A stretch of 10,639 nt of DNA, taken from contig CAJVPJ010001306.1 of the NCBI GenBank assembly GCA_910592205.1, positions 1 to 10,639 on the forward strand, read 5' to 3'. The first letter of the stretch is position 1. Each line of letters opens with the position of its first letter. Shown here in pieces: positions 1-8,156 of the stretch. This stretch comes from Paraglomus occultum. Lineage: Eukaryota > Glomeromycota > Glomeromycetes > Paraglomerales > Paraglomeraceae. Below the pieces are notes generated by a model that was not told the origin of the DNA, ran no database searches, and was given only the letters and a program-made list of their open reading frames with translations. Both the position numbers and the translations under genes were made by a program.

Positions 1-1
1 A

Positions 2-397
2 TTAACAACTAATTTAGAGCAAGAGAGGAATGAATTGCTTGAAATAAATAAGCAATTAGAAGAAGAAATAAGAGAATTGAAAGAGGAGTTAGAATTAGAA
101 GAAAACATTTCTAAATGCCATTTAGATGCTCTTGAAGTAGCTAGGAAATGGAGAGTAAGGCAAAGCAAAGAAAAAGATGACAACTTAGAAAAAGCTTCAA
201 GAAAAATAGAGATGCTAGAAAAAGTTGTGGCATGGCAGAATTATTTAACAAACAAGCAACTTCAAGAACTGCCAACTTTGCCAAAGAAACAAAACAAATT
301 TAAACTCTTAACTAACCAAGTAAAAAACAGAATTAAGCAAGCAAAAGCAATAACTCAAGAGAAGTTCAATGCTTACATTTTACAAAAGAATAAATAA
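2..397 (+). CDS. Coiled-coil protein, 5' end cut by the window
   Basis: The frame is open from the first bases of the window, so the true start is probably upstream; a TTG at 35 is the only likely internal start. The visible 131 residues are dominated by a charged Glu/Lys heptad-like region (about the first 85 residues, with the run EEEIRELKEELELEE), then a basic tail rich in Lys, Gln and Asn. There is no signal peptide or membrane segment in the visible part. Both tryptophans are TGG. The stop TAA (395-397) shares its last base with the ATG of the next gene, so the two are translationally coupled and form one operon. Low GC and tight packing match the Mollicutes-type block. Function is unknown; a structural or scaffold role is only a guess from the coiled coil. 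Confidence 0.72.
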   Translation, partial: LTTNLEQERNELLEINKQLEEEIRELKEELELEENISKCHLDALEVARKWRVRQSKEKDDNLEKASRKIEMLEKVVAWQNYLTNKQLQELPTLPKKQNKFKLLTNQVKNRIKQAKAITQEKFNAYILQKNK

Positions 398-966
398 TGA
401 AATTAGAATATCAAGTTATCGAGTTAAGGAAAGGAGATAAATGACATTGTAATTTCTGCTCTTTTGAAAGAGAAAGAAGTTTAACTGCTACTTACAAAAT
501 ATTATCTTACAATACCAGCAATAATGATTACAGTGATATTGCTTATATCTGTGTTGAATGCAAAAAGGATTTTGACAATGATGCTCTACCACATTGTAAT
601 AATTGTGGTCGAGTTATGAGAAATAGAATAGATTGCTTTTGTGATTTAAGGAAAGATGAGCCACCAGTTAAAACTCCAACCATAATAATAACTGAAATAA
701 TGGCTCAGAGTTATGTGGGTAGATTAGAACAACAAAACAAAGATTTAAAGCAGCAACTAGCCAGTGCTAAGGAAGAAATCAGTTCTCACTTTAAAGCCTT
801 AGATGTTTCAAAGGATTGACATGATAAACAAAAGCAAGAATTATTAAATAAAATTCAAAGACTTGAAAGTGAAGTTGAATTCTTAAGAAAACAGCAGACT
901 CAACATGTTGCTCAAATTGAAGTTAAAGAAAATAAAAGATGACCTTGATTAAAATTAAAGAAGTAA
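397..966 (+). CDS. Zinc-ribbon plus coiled-coil protein read with TGA as Trp
   Basis: This 189-residue frame exists only if TGA is read as tryptophan. The four TGA codons (442-444, 817-819, 940-942, 946-948) are its only tryptophans, and no TGG is used. The start ATG overlaps the upstream stop by one base (TAATG), and the stop is TAA at 964-966. Eight cysteines are spaced in pairs: C18/C21, C52/C55, C67/C70 and C80/C82. That could ligate two zinc ions in a treble-clef or ribbon-like fold. A second half (about 104-170) is a Gln/Lys/Glu-rich coiled coil, followed by the tail KRWPWLKLKK. Under the standard code only a 67-residue fragment would remain, which would drop the first three cysteine pairs' context. 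No family is recognised. The gene below on the minus strand also begins with CxxC followed by a coiled coil, so the two may belong to one expanded family. Function is unknown. Confidence 0.78.
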
Positions 967-1372
967 TTTTTTTAAATACTTCTAATAGTGCTGTAATTCT
1001 TGGGTTCCATGGTGGATTTGATGTAAATTAGTTTTATATTAATATTTTATATGGGGCAGACTGCAACAAAACCAGACAAAGTGAACATTCTATAATGAGG
1101 GGCTGATATAGATAGCGATGTGGCTGTAAACTTGACCAATGTGACTGATGACGTTTTGAGTAATAACAGCGCTTATTCATAACTTATGGACTTGTTAATT
1201 TTAATGCTCACTTTATCATACCAGAATGTGATGAATATAAACCATAACAGAATTAATATAGGATTATCTCTATATAAAATTATTAATATGAAACTAATTT
1301 ACATCAAATCCACTATGTATATGTATATGGAACCAAAGAATTACAGCACCATTCGAAGCATTTTAAAGAAAG
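965..1372. repeat. Large imperfect inverted repeat, MITE-like
   Basis: The left arm (about 965-1052) and right arm (about 1266-1372) are reverse complements of one another apart from small indels. The best core runs from GTGCTGTAATTCTT (988-1001) to its mate ending at 1349. It includes the shared word GGATTTGATGTAAATTAGTT at 1014-1033 and its complement at about 1290-1310. The right arm has an extra AT dinucleotide-rich insert (TATACATATACATA type). The central spacer is roughly 210 bases. No transposase is inside and no clear target-site duplication was found. It could be a non-autonomous element, or an inverted duplication formed by recombination. The left arm begins immediately after the stop of the zinc-ribbon gene, so its transcript would fold into a long stem that might also end transcription. 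Confidence 0.7.
1051..1265. other. Spacer of the inverted repeat, possible eroded coding DNA
   Basis: No intact gene is visible. Short coding-like stretches remain in different frames: one beginning ATGGGGCAG at 1051 (MGQTATKPDK-like) and one reading YGLVNFNAHFIIPECDEY-like near 1183-1245. Frame breaks and TAA stops separate them. They may be remnants of a gene captured between the repeat arms, or chance. Confidence is low. Confidence 0.25.
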
Positions 1373-1557
1373 CTCAAGGAGAAAAAATTGCTCGTATGTT
1401 TTTAAAATTAATGATACCCAAACTCTCCAGGAGTATCTAAACAGAAAAAATCACTTACGAAATTTATCAAGAAGAACGAAAAATAGCAAACCCTAAACGA
1501 ACATTAACCCCAACTTATGATAAACCAAGAAAAAAACGAAAATTAGAAGACAGATAA
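1353..1557 (+). pseudogene. Eroded coding remnant, two frames
   Basis: Downstream of the inverted repeat, one frame reads a plausible stretch (FKINDTQTLQEYLNRK-like, about 1399-1450). After a run of six A bases (1445-1450) a second frame continues as KITYEIYQEERKIANPKR-like and ends with a basic tail and TAA at 1555-1557. The two halves look like one protein end broken by a single-base slip in the A run. No start and no recognisable family are present. It could be the 3' end of a gene whose 5' part was lost when the inverted repeat arrived. The long frame starting at 1186 runs mostly through repeat DNA and is not supported. Confidence 0.4.
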
Positions 1558-1892
1558 GGGAAAGCAATTTTTGACTTGTTGGTAAAGTACCGTTTGAGTG
1601 CATTCATTGAACTTTTGATTTGCGTTTCATTACTTTTGTACAATTGCCAATCAAAGAGCAAAATTACAGAACGACAGTCCAATTTGTAGACATAATTTTA
1701 TTATCTTTATAGAAGCTGAATTACTTTTGAAACATAAGTAATAATAAAAGCACCAGAGTGATTGCATGGGAGGAAAATACTCGGACCCAAAGCCATTACT
1801 GAGTATAACCTATTCTTTGGTCACTCTGGTGCAAATTTAAAATTCATTATCTTCTTTTATATCACTACTATTAATATTATCGTCACTATCAT
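1558..1892. other. Intergenic, no gene seen apart from one hairpin
   Basis: AT-rich DNA between the eroded remnant and the minus-strand membrane gene. Apart from the 1750-1832 hairpin I see no convincing reading frame, RNA gene or direct repeat. Confidence 0.5.
1750..1832. repeat. 83-base two-stem hairpin
   Basis: GCACCAGAGTGA (1750-1761) pairs perfectly with TCACTCTGGTGC (1821-1832). Inside, ATACTC (1777-1782) pairs with GAGTAT (1801-1806). On the minus strand it lies about 60 bases beyond the stop of the membrane-protein gene and is followed by TTTTATTATTACTT, so it could act as an oversized terminator. The long loop and 12-bp terminal palindrome also fit a tiny mobile palindrome or a structured RNA. 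It does not fold as a tRNA by eye. Confidence 0.55.
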
Positions 1893-2894
1893 CTATTTCT
1901 TTATTTTTAATTCCTTTAAAATTTTATCTACCTCTCAAATTATTTTGAAGGCTCCAGCAATAGGAACTGCATAACTTAGAAGGGTTAAAAAATGTTTATT
2001 TCAGAATATTTCTATTAATTTAGTTGAAATACCAACCAAGGCTAACAATCCAAATCTTTTTAAAGTCTCTTTAAAAAGTTCATTTACTTTTTGAGTTTTA
2101 GAGAGCAAAATTTTCTTTACTTTTTCATCAATATCAGCATTTTCGATTTTAATACTTAATCTTTGCAGTGGAGTTTTCAGCGGAGAAGTAATAACACCAT
2201 CTAAATAAAATCCAATACCAATAATCAAACAGACTACCCCTATTACTATAGTAATTAATTTTTGAGTAACAATTCAACCACCAATACGGGGGTTAACTCA
2301 CTTATCAATCGCCTCTTTAATTAAATAAAAACCCACTACATAACCCCCGGTGGAAGCATACATATTTAATTGCCATTCTTTAAATATTGCCCGAATTTCA
2401 GCTAAATAATTTTTAGTTTCAGTTCTTCTTTTTCTCGCCCTACGAATTTTTTTAATAACATAACCAGTAGAGATTAAAAAAGCAGGTCAGCCTATTCAGT
2501 GGTAAATAGTATTGAAATCGTATATGGTTCTGGGAGGTTTTTTGGTAGGAAATACTTTTTCTTCGACTTTCGTTGTTCTTCCTTCTAAATTTGTGATTTG
2601 CTGTTTTTGATTATCTATTTTTTTGCTATTATCTTCTAATTTCTCCACTTTTTCAGTGTTTTGGTCTACTTGAGTTTTAACGGTAGAAATTTCTTGTTTA
2701 ATTTCTCCTATGTCTTGCGAGATTTTCACAATTTCTTCGTTCGGTTGATTAATAATATTCAAAATGTAAATGTAATAAAAATTTGATTTGATTTTTTCGC
2801 CTGTTTCTGAATATTCCAATTCTTCAAGCCTTTCAAAAAACACCACACGCACACTTCTTGTTTTCCGTAAATGGTGCAACCGCATTAAATACAT
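1893..2894 (-). CDS. Coiled-coil membrane protein read with TGA as Trp
   Basis: Under code 4 this is one 333-residue frame ending in TAG (1893-1895). Under the standard code it would be cut into several pieces. Six in-frame TGA codons (2496, 2487, 2298, 2274, 2001 and 1935 as lowest coordinates) sit at plausible tryptophans such as YHWIGWP, DKWVN and GGWIV; one TGG is also used. From N to C it has a coiled coil (about 55-115), then a hydrophobic segment near 133-147 followed by a very basic RRARKRR patch. A Gly-rich hydrophobic segment follows near 175-190, a strong membrane helix near 207-230, and two further hydrophobic stretches near 275-295 and 300-318. The ATG at 2894 is probably not the original start: the protein-like sequence appears to continue from the frame starting at 3045. 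No family is recognised; it looks like a membrane-anchored coiled-coil protein. Confidence 0.72.
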
Positions 2895-3045
2895 CTCGTC
2901 CTTGCAATTTTTTAACCGCAGAACAAACTAATTCATTCTTTTCTCCTTTCCACGACAAAACTGGTGTTCCCGTTCATGTGTTTAAAAATTCTGTAGGAAG
3001 ACAAATCAGTGTTGTCTCTGATTCACAATAATTACAAATAAACAT
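2749..3045 (-). CDS. N-terminal CxxC module, probably frameshifted from the gene below
   Basis: A 98-residue frame starts at ATG 3045 with MFICNYC, followed by a second cysteine region (ELVCSAVKKL). It reads TGA as Trp (NTWTG) and also uses one TGG. It looks protein-like to about DVFNAV (near 2880), then turns into an atypical Cys/Arg-rich tail. In the +1 frame over the same DNA the sequence reads HLRKTRSVRVVFFERLEE-like and leads into the coiled-coil membrane protein. The simplest reading is one gene of about 380-390 codons broken by a one-base insertion (or two-base loss) near 2860-2895. It could also be a base-calling error or a real frameshift site. The opening CxxC echoes the zinc-ribbon gene at 397-966. 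Confidence 0.6.
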
Positions 3046-3091
3046 TTTTTAACTAAGTGGCTTTTATTATTTTATAATATAATTATAATTA

Positions 3092-3120
3092 ATATTATTT
3101 CTTTTATTTACGCTTTACAA
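3092..3120 (-). promoter_or_regulatory. Possible bacterial promoter for the 3045 gene
   Basis: On the minus strand TTGTAA (3115-3120) and TAATAT (3092-3097) are 17 bases apart, about 46 bases upstream of the ATG at 3045. The spacing fits a sigma-70 type promoter, but the DNA here is so AT-rich that chance matches are common. No Shine-Dalgarno sequence precedes the ATG. Confidence 0.25.
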
Positions 3121-3219
3121 ATTAAAAGCAGAAAAAGCTAGCAATATGTCACTAAAAATTTAGATGGTAAACTTGATAGCAGCAATAACAAGTATTGAAA
3201 TAATGGAGAGGATTTTGCT

Positions 3220-4982
3220 CTAATTATTTTTTGTATAAATTGGTTGTGGACAAGTAACATTTTTGAATTCATCCCTAACAAATGGGCGAATATTATGATA
3301 AAAATATTCTTGTCTTTTGTAATCCAAAGGAGGCGGAGTTAGAACTAAAATGGAAAAGATTTAATTTCTTTGGTAATTTTGGAAACATTTGCTTTTCTAG
3401 TTTTTAACAAATTAAATTCAGTATACGAACCATTAGCAACCAACTGAGCTTTGACAATTCCAAAGTTAGCTGCTTCGAATACAAAATGTTGATATTTTTG
3501 TAAACCACTTAATTATTTAAAGAAAATTCCTAACACGGAATTAAGATCTAAATATTGAAAGCCATTGCCATTTTCATAACGCTGAGCTTTGTTTAATCCA
3601 GCTGTACTCGATCTTTTCACAACCTCAACAATATGATTCACGCAATCTACTGTCGTTTTGCGGTATAGTTTCTTAATTAGTCCAAAACTACCATCACACT
3701 TAAATTTAGTATGTCCTGGTACCATAAAATATAATTCGATACTTTCGTAACCACAAATTACTAAATACAGGTAAAATCAAATAGTGGCATTATTTTTATT
3801 CTGTCCACCCGCGTTGTCACAAGTAATCTTTAAATGTTTTTCACCTTTATTCAATCGCTTAATCCCATCGAATACCATACTCAGTGTACCATTAGGACCC
3901 TTGCCGATAATTTCGTCTTCATCGAGAACGTAATTAATTTGTTCGCGTACCGCCTCATCTTGAATACCAAATAAATGCACTTTGCGCGGACTGAGATAAT
4001 AAATTTTACTTACTTGTTGATCGGAATGGGGTACATGAACATTTTGCGCTCAATCGTAACTGTAATGAGCAGTGGCGTCAATGCTACAATAATCAGCTTT
4101 ATCTCTTATTATAAACTGCTCATCTATTAATTTTCTTTGTTGTTCTGCTAATTTCGTATTTTTGTTGTAATAATTTCTCTCTAATTTAGCCTTTATTAGG
4201 TGTTCTTTGTATCTTTTTAGTAAGTCTCTCGCTTCTTCTTCCTTGCGAGCATTATACTGTAAGCCGTTCCGAAAATGTTGGCATGTGTCGCATAAATCCG
4301 TTCGTGGACTCATAATTTGAATATATGGAGTTAATTGGTGTCATAACTTGCGAAATGCGTCATATTTTAACAATTTCAATGCGCTATCGTTTTCGAGGCC
4401 TGCAATAAAATCACGATAGACCGATTTGTAACTCGTTTCGGCTGGCAAAAGTGTAAGCGACTGAGTAATGCGATTGACATTTCTACCAGGACTTGGTAAC
4501 CCATGTACTTCAGCGTAATTCTCGAGAAAATTCTTCACGGCTGTAGCAACAGTTATATCAATGGTTATTTTGGTCTTCTATCGCGGTACTCGTTTGATGT
4601 TACCGTGAATGCGTGGTATTATACCATTCGTTGCTAGATGATTTCTCACGTTTTCGAAGTGAATGCGACCAATTCCTAACATATTGAGATACGTTTTCTG
4701 GCAAAGAGGCGTATTGCGATCTCAATAGTAAAAAGTTCTCTTATTAGTACGCATTTTCTTTTTGAGACGTCGGCTGGCAGTTATTTCTCCACCATTCATT
4801 GCTTTTAGTTGGGCTATTAAAAATATATCTTGTTCAGATCTAGAGAGAGCTTGAAACGCCTCACGTAATTCAGCAAACTCTTCTCTCGAAATCTTTTTCG
4901 AACATCCGCAATTGCAACCTATATCCAAGAAACGTATTGCTTTTTCAAATTCAGTCGAACTATTATAATTATAATTTTCCAT
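3220..4982 (-). pseudogene. DUF7869-like transposase gene, copy 1, decayed, Trp codons TGA
   Basis: From ATG 4982 one frame runs uninterrupted by indels to 3513 (490 codons). N-terminal part: a Cys cluster (CNCGCSKK), a helical basic region, then LGIGRIHFENVRNHLATNG, probably a DNA-binding module. Middle: a CDTCQHFRNG zinc-knuckle-like motif and a long Lys/Glu helix. C-terminal: SIDATAHYSYD, YLSPRKVHLFGIQDEA, LKITCDNAGGQNKNN and VPGHTKFKCDGSFG. These are the core motifs I know from the eukaryotic DUF7869 family, often thought to be RNase H-like transposases. All five tryptophan sites are stops in the standard code: TGA at 4722, 4341, 4050 and 3777, and TAG at 4578, where copy 2 keeps TGG. A TAA at 3513 replaces what is probably a basic residue. 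A frame change near 3350-3370 leads into the family-like end (PPPLDYKRQEYFYHNIR), stopping at 3220. It is dead under either code. Confidence 0.75.
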
Positions 4983-5010
4983 CTACGGGTAATCCTATAT
5001 AATAATTTTA
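4980..5010 (-). repeat. Conserved leader of the transposase element, copy 1
   Basis: The bases just upstream of the start (TATATAGGATTACCCGTA before ATG, minus strand) are nearly identical in copy 2 (7967-7996), and homology stops within a few bases of 5010. This marks the likely 5' limit of the mobile unit or of the segment that moved. I could not identify terminal inverted repeats. Confidence 0.55.
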
Positions 5011-5323
5011 GCGGTAAATCCATTAAACCTGTTTGCCTGGTTGGATTTCTGGTCGAAAATAGAAATCTTATTATTTATTCTTTTGGAATAAATTAGAAAC
5101 AGTAATAACAGTAAATCAAGTTTCATGATTATGGACAAAATTTGCCAGAACATATTATCCTTTATTGTTGAACGTGTAGTATTTTACATGTAATTGATGC
5201 AAGTTCTATTTTATTATGCATTAGTATGCAGATTTATAAGACGAAATTTGAGTAAGCAAAATTTACTTGTAAAGCAATGATAACAGGGATTCTATTGACT
5301 GTGAGGTCAGTTAGAACTGCTTC
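5011..5323. other. Intergenic and 3' untranslated region
   Basis: No reading frame of note. It contains the presumed 3' UTR of the kinase gene (see the AATAAA at 5210-5215) and the transition from nuclear-type DNA to the transposase copy 1 side. Confidence 0.5.
5210..5215 (-). terminator. Poly(A) signal for the kinase gene
   Basis: A canonical AATAAA on the minus strand, about 110 bases beyond the TGA stop at 5324. This eukaryotic 3'-end signal supports a nuclear origin for the gene. Confidence 0.5.
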
Positions 5324-7368
5324 TCACCAGGCCAGTTGTTCAATTCGACGTCGTACACCACGTTTAGACTCAAGGCTATGATTAGGGTTTCCTTGCGATG
5401 TTTCTGGAAGGTGTTTCCTCAGTCGAGAACACCAAGTTTCCACAGTCTCTAGGAATAGACCCTGCCAATATTCGTAGTCAGGTGTAACCGTGATTTCAAG
5501 ATCGTACACATACTCGAAAAAGTCTCGAAATACTTGTGGTAGCCCATCAAAGAGATAAGTGAGCTTTCTTTCTTTCTGATGAATAGCCTGGCATGGATCC
5601 TTGGTGGCAATTTGCCAATACGCCTTGTTTTGATTGTACATAAATGCGATCGTATAAGAAAGCGCCTCCAAATCATCTGCGGCTCCAAGGTATTTGCCTC
5701 TGTTATGCGAAGCGAAGACGATATTGCCTTCCGGCCAATCACTAGGGACATTTTCTCTCTTATTGGATCGTGGAATAGCTAAGCCAAAATCGATTAACCG
5801 ATATTTACCGTTAACGTTTACGATGTTCCCGGGATGAATATCGTTATGGATATAACCGTACTCGTGAAGGGTCTTCAGAATTTGAAGAATATCAACGATG
5901 ATTTTGCATGCAATTGGCACATCTATCTTGTTGATTTTCCTGCCAACCATGTTAGTAACAATATATGGACGTATTGAATCGAGGTCCTCGTATAGTAACT
6001 TCGGAATATCCTTGACGTCCTTGAGTGTCTTCAATACTTGTGATTCACGCTCCAGAACTTCCGAAGTGAAACCGAAACTGAATTTGAGGGCGACTCGTTC
6101 ATTACATACAGTGCGTGCTTCGAATATGACAGTATCCGACCCAAGGCCCAAAAGCCGAGACGCCTTTATGTCACCGTCTGCTGTTGTCACGAATGGAAGG
6201 CCGTGTTCTACAAGCATTTCGTAAAGGGCTTCGGTTCTGGCACGTCGATCAAATAAAATATTAAATCCTGAATTGTATGAAGCCGTTGAGGAAATATCTT
6301 TAGTTGAACCTATATTCCCGAAATTTCGGGGAGATGCAGCAGCACGCAGATCGATTGTGGTAAAGGTTTTGAATACGCGCGCTAAGATACGTAGAGTGTC
6401 CCGACACCACTCATAGTCAGCAGTCTCTCTCGCGTTCATTTGTCCTTGTTCATAATTCCAGAAGGCATACCACAGTCTGTACTTCCTTGAATCAGGCATG
6501 ATAGAGATATATTTACGCTGCTTATTATTGTCAGGTGCGAAGAATTTGCTGGAATAATCGTAACATTGAAGGGCTGCTTTGTTTGTGCAAGCGCTTTGCC
6601 AGTTCGATTTGTCCTCGAATGCCCAGTTTTTCGTAAAGTCGATTTGGGTGCAGCTGCCGTCACAAGATTGTGAGAATTCTTCGTATGTAAGGTAATGGTC
6701 GGCAAACTTACTACCTTCTTGACCACCATTCCGAGATTCATGAATAACAATTAAACCAAAGAGCTGCGCGAGAGACTGGTATACTTTTTGAATCCATGGT
6801 TGGATTTTACGCCACTGAGGGTTTGGGGGGTCATTGGCTTGGAAGTAATTAAACTTCTCATCGACATTTCTTGTTTCTTCGGCATCCAGTTCTTCCAAGA
6901 ATGAGAGGTCCTGGCCTATATGGTCATAACAATCGTCTTGTCGCATTCTAAGAGCACGTGAGGTTACCGATGGGCTGGCATATCGATGCTCGAATCCTAG
7001 AGAGGAAAAAATCAAAAAGTAAATACTCTCGACTTTCTTGAAAGAGCAGCTACAGAAATATTTATAATAAAGAAAACCATATATTGCCGTGTCTATCCTA
7101 AGTACAAACTACTCTATGTCCCCAACGCCCGAGTCACAAAGTCGTTACCTGTTTGAGTTGTTGTCGCCGCTAAGAGTGCCTCTCGGCACCTTCTAACATC
7201 ATCCGCGCACTTCGTTACCTCCACCTGTAGCAGCTTCTGCCGTTCTTCCAGCGTCTTCTTCTCCTCCTTCCACTCTGCCCGCTGCGCTGCAGTCCCCTCC
7301 TCCTTCCGCAGTTTCCTCTTCAGCTCGGCCAACCACTGTCCGTCCTCTCCCTCGTTGAAAAGCATCAT
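5324..7368 (-). CDS. Crinkler-type protein kinase, two exons, 5' end replaced
   Basis: Joining exon 1 (7149-7368) to exon 2 (5324-6996) across a phase-1 intron gives about 630 residues, ending ...LAW and TGA. All tryptophans are TGG, so this is standard code. Residues 12-65 form a charged helical/coiled-coil region. A unique Trp/Cys-rich middle follows (about 120-330). The C-terminal kinase has a glycine loop (LLGLGSDTVIFEA, about 355-367), VALK lysine (about 378), catalytic IHNDIHPGNIV (Asp near 459, Asn near 464) and IDFG (Asp near 476). The later GAADDLEALSY resembles CK1-family kinases. The essential kinase residues are present, so it is probably catalytic. The architecture fits Crinkler/kinase effector-like families that are expanded in glomeromycotan fungi (family knowledge); secretion is not shown, as no signal peptide is visible. 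The first two ATGs lie in transposase-derived DNA, so the native 5' end and promoter appear lost. Confidence 0.8.
6997..7148 (-). other. Intron of the kinase gene
   Basis: 152 bases. The donor is ACAG|GTAACG (first intron base 7148) and the acceptor is CTCTCTAG|GATTC preceded by a pyrimidine-rich tract (last intron base 6997). Splicing joins Thr-Gln-Thr to Gly-Phe-Glu in frame. Its first 52 bases (7097-7148) are shared with the first intron of the other gene. Confidence 0.75.
7097..7148 (-). repeat. 52-base intronic repeat, copy A
   Basis: Matches 9710-9761 at 48 of 52 positions by direct comparison. Read from the minus strand it starts with the donor GTAACGACTTTGTGACTCGG. Here it forms the 5' splice site; in the other gene it lies 39 bases inside the intron. 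Confidence 0.85.
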
Positions 7369-7996
7369 ATTTTAACAATTCCAACGTACTATCGTTTTCG
7401 AGACCTGCAATAAAATTACGATAAACCGATTTATAACTCGTTTCGGCTGGCAGAAGTGTAAGCGATTGAGTAATGCGATTGACATTTCTACCCGGACTTG
7501 GCAGTCCATGAATTTCCGCATAGTTTTCGAGAAAATTCTTCACTGCAGTAGCAACAGTTATATTAATGGTTATTTTGGTTTTCCATCGCGGCATTCGTTT
7601 TATATTACCATGAACGCGCGGTATGATACCATTCGTCGCTAGGTGATTTCTAACGTTTTCAAAGTGAGTGCGACCAATTCCTAACATATTGAGATACGTT
7701 TTCTGACAAAGTGGAGTATTACGATCTCAGTAGTAAAACGTTCGCTTATTAGTACGCGTTTTCTTTTTAAGACGTCGACTGCCAGTTATTTCTCCACCAT
7801 TCATTGCTTTCAGCTGGGCCATTAAGAATATATCTTGTTCGGATCTAGAGAGAGCTTGAAACGCCTCACGTAATTCGGCAAAATTTACTCTCGGTATCAT
7901 TTTTGAACAGCTACATTTGCAACCTATCTCTAAGAAACGCGTGGCCTTTTTATATTCGCTATTTTTCATATACGGGTAATCCTATATATTAATTTT
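7357..7996 (-). mobile_element. DUF7869-like transposase, copy 2, 3'-truncated
   Basis: Starts at ATG 7969 and covers the N-terminal third of the transposase: Cys cluster (CKCSCSK), basic helical region and LGIGRTHFENVRNHLATNG. It ends abruptly after LKYDAF at about 7357. Identity to copy 1 is high by eye, roughly nine bases in ten. The frame is unbroken except for one TGA at 7727-7729. This is exactly the position where copy 1 also has TGA (FYY-W-DRN), so the TGA is ancestral to both copies. The Trp at RMPRWK is TGG. The conserved leader extends to 7996, close to the poly(A) signal of the upstream gene. The fragment occupies the place where the promoter and first codons of the kinase gene should be. 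Confidence 0.75.
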
Positions 7997-8021
7997 ATGA
8001 GGTTTAGATTTTTTATACTCT

Positions 8022-8027
8022 TTTATT
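8022..8027 (-). terminator. Poly(A) signal for the four-exon gene
   Basis: AATAAA on the minus strand, about 130 bases beyond the TGA stop at 8157 and just before the leader of transposase copy 2. Position and sequence fit a fungal cleavage signal. Confidence 0.5.
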
Positions 8028-8156
8028 AAAGCTTTCGGAACTACATGTTTTTAGAGTTTCTATCCGAAATCGCCAGTAAATTTCAAAATAAGTTTGTTTC
8101 TTTTTTACAAAGCGAAGAGGTCAAAGGTGCATATAGCACGTAATTTATATATAACA

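Noticed and set aside
1750-1832. tRNA-like molecule
   Set aside because: The outer stem is 12 bp and there is no recognisable anticodon arm or TTC-containing T arm.
1762-1974. Plus-strand open frame of 70 codons
   Set aside because: It overlaps the hairpin and lies opposite the end of the membrane gene; the hydrophobic run is only AT-rich DNA read in another frame.
2001-2228. Separate small membrane protein
   Set aside because: It is an internal piece of the 1893-2894 frame, separated only by TGA codons that read as Trp.
3220-4982. RIP-like or methylation-driven C-to-T decay as the sole cause of the TGA codons
   Set aside because: The TGAs are confined to Trp sites, no CAA, CAG or CGA sites are clearly lost, and the TAA at 3513 is not well explained by C-to-T. 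Not excluded, so it is kept as the refutation test.
5449-6750. Other open frames on both strands inside the kinase gene
   Set aside because: They are shadows of the long kinase exon, without family motifs or codon signal.
7114-7148. C-terminal peptide NDFVTRALGT at the end of exon 1, also seen in the other gene
   Set aside because: It is a translation of the shared intron start beyond a good GT donor. The similarity is real at DNA level but is not a protein motif.
7199-7356. Gly/Arg/Glu-rich extension of the transposase copy 2 frame
   Set aside because: It is kinase-gene exon 1 read out of frame after the breakpoint.
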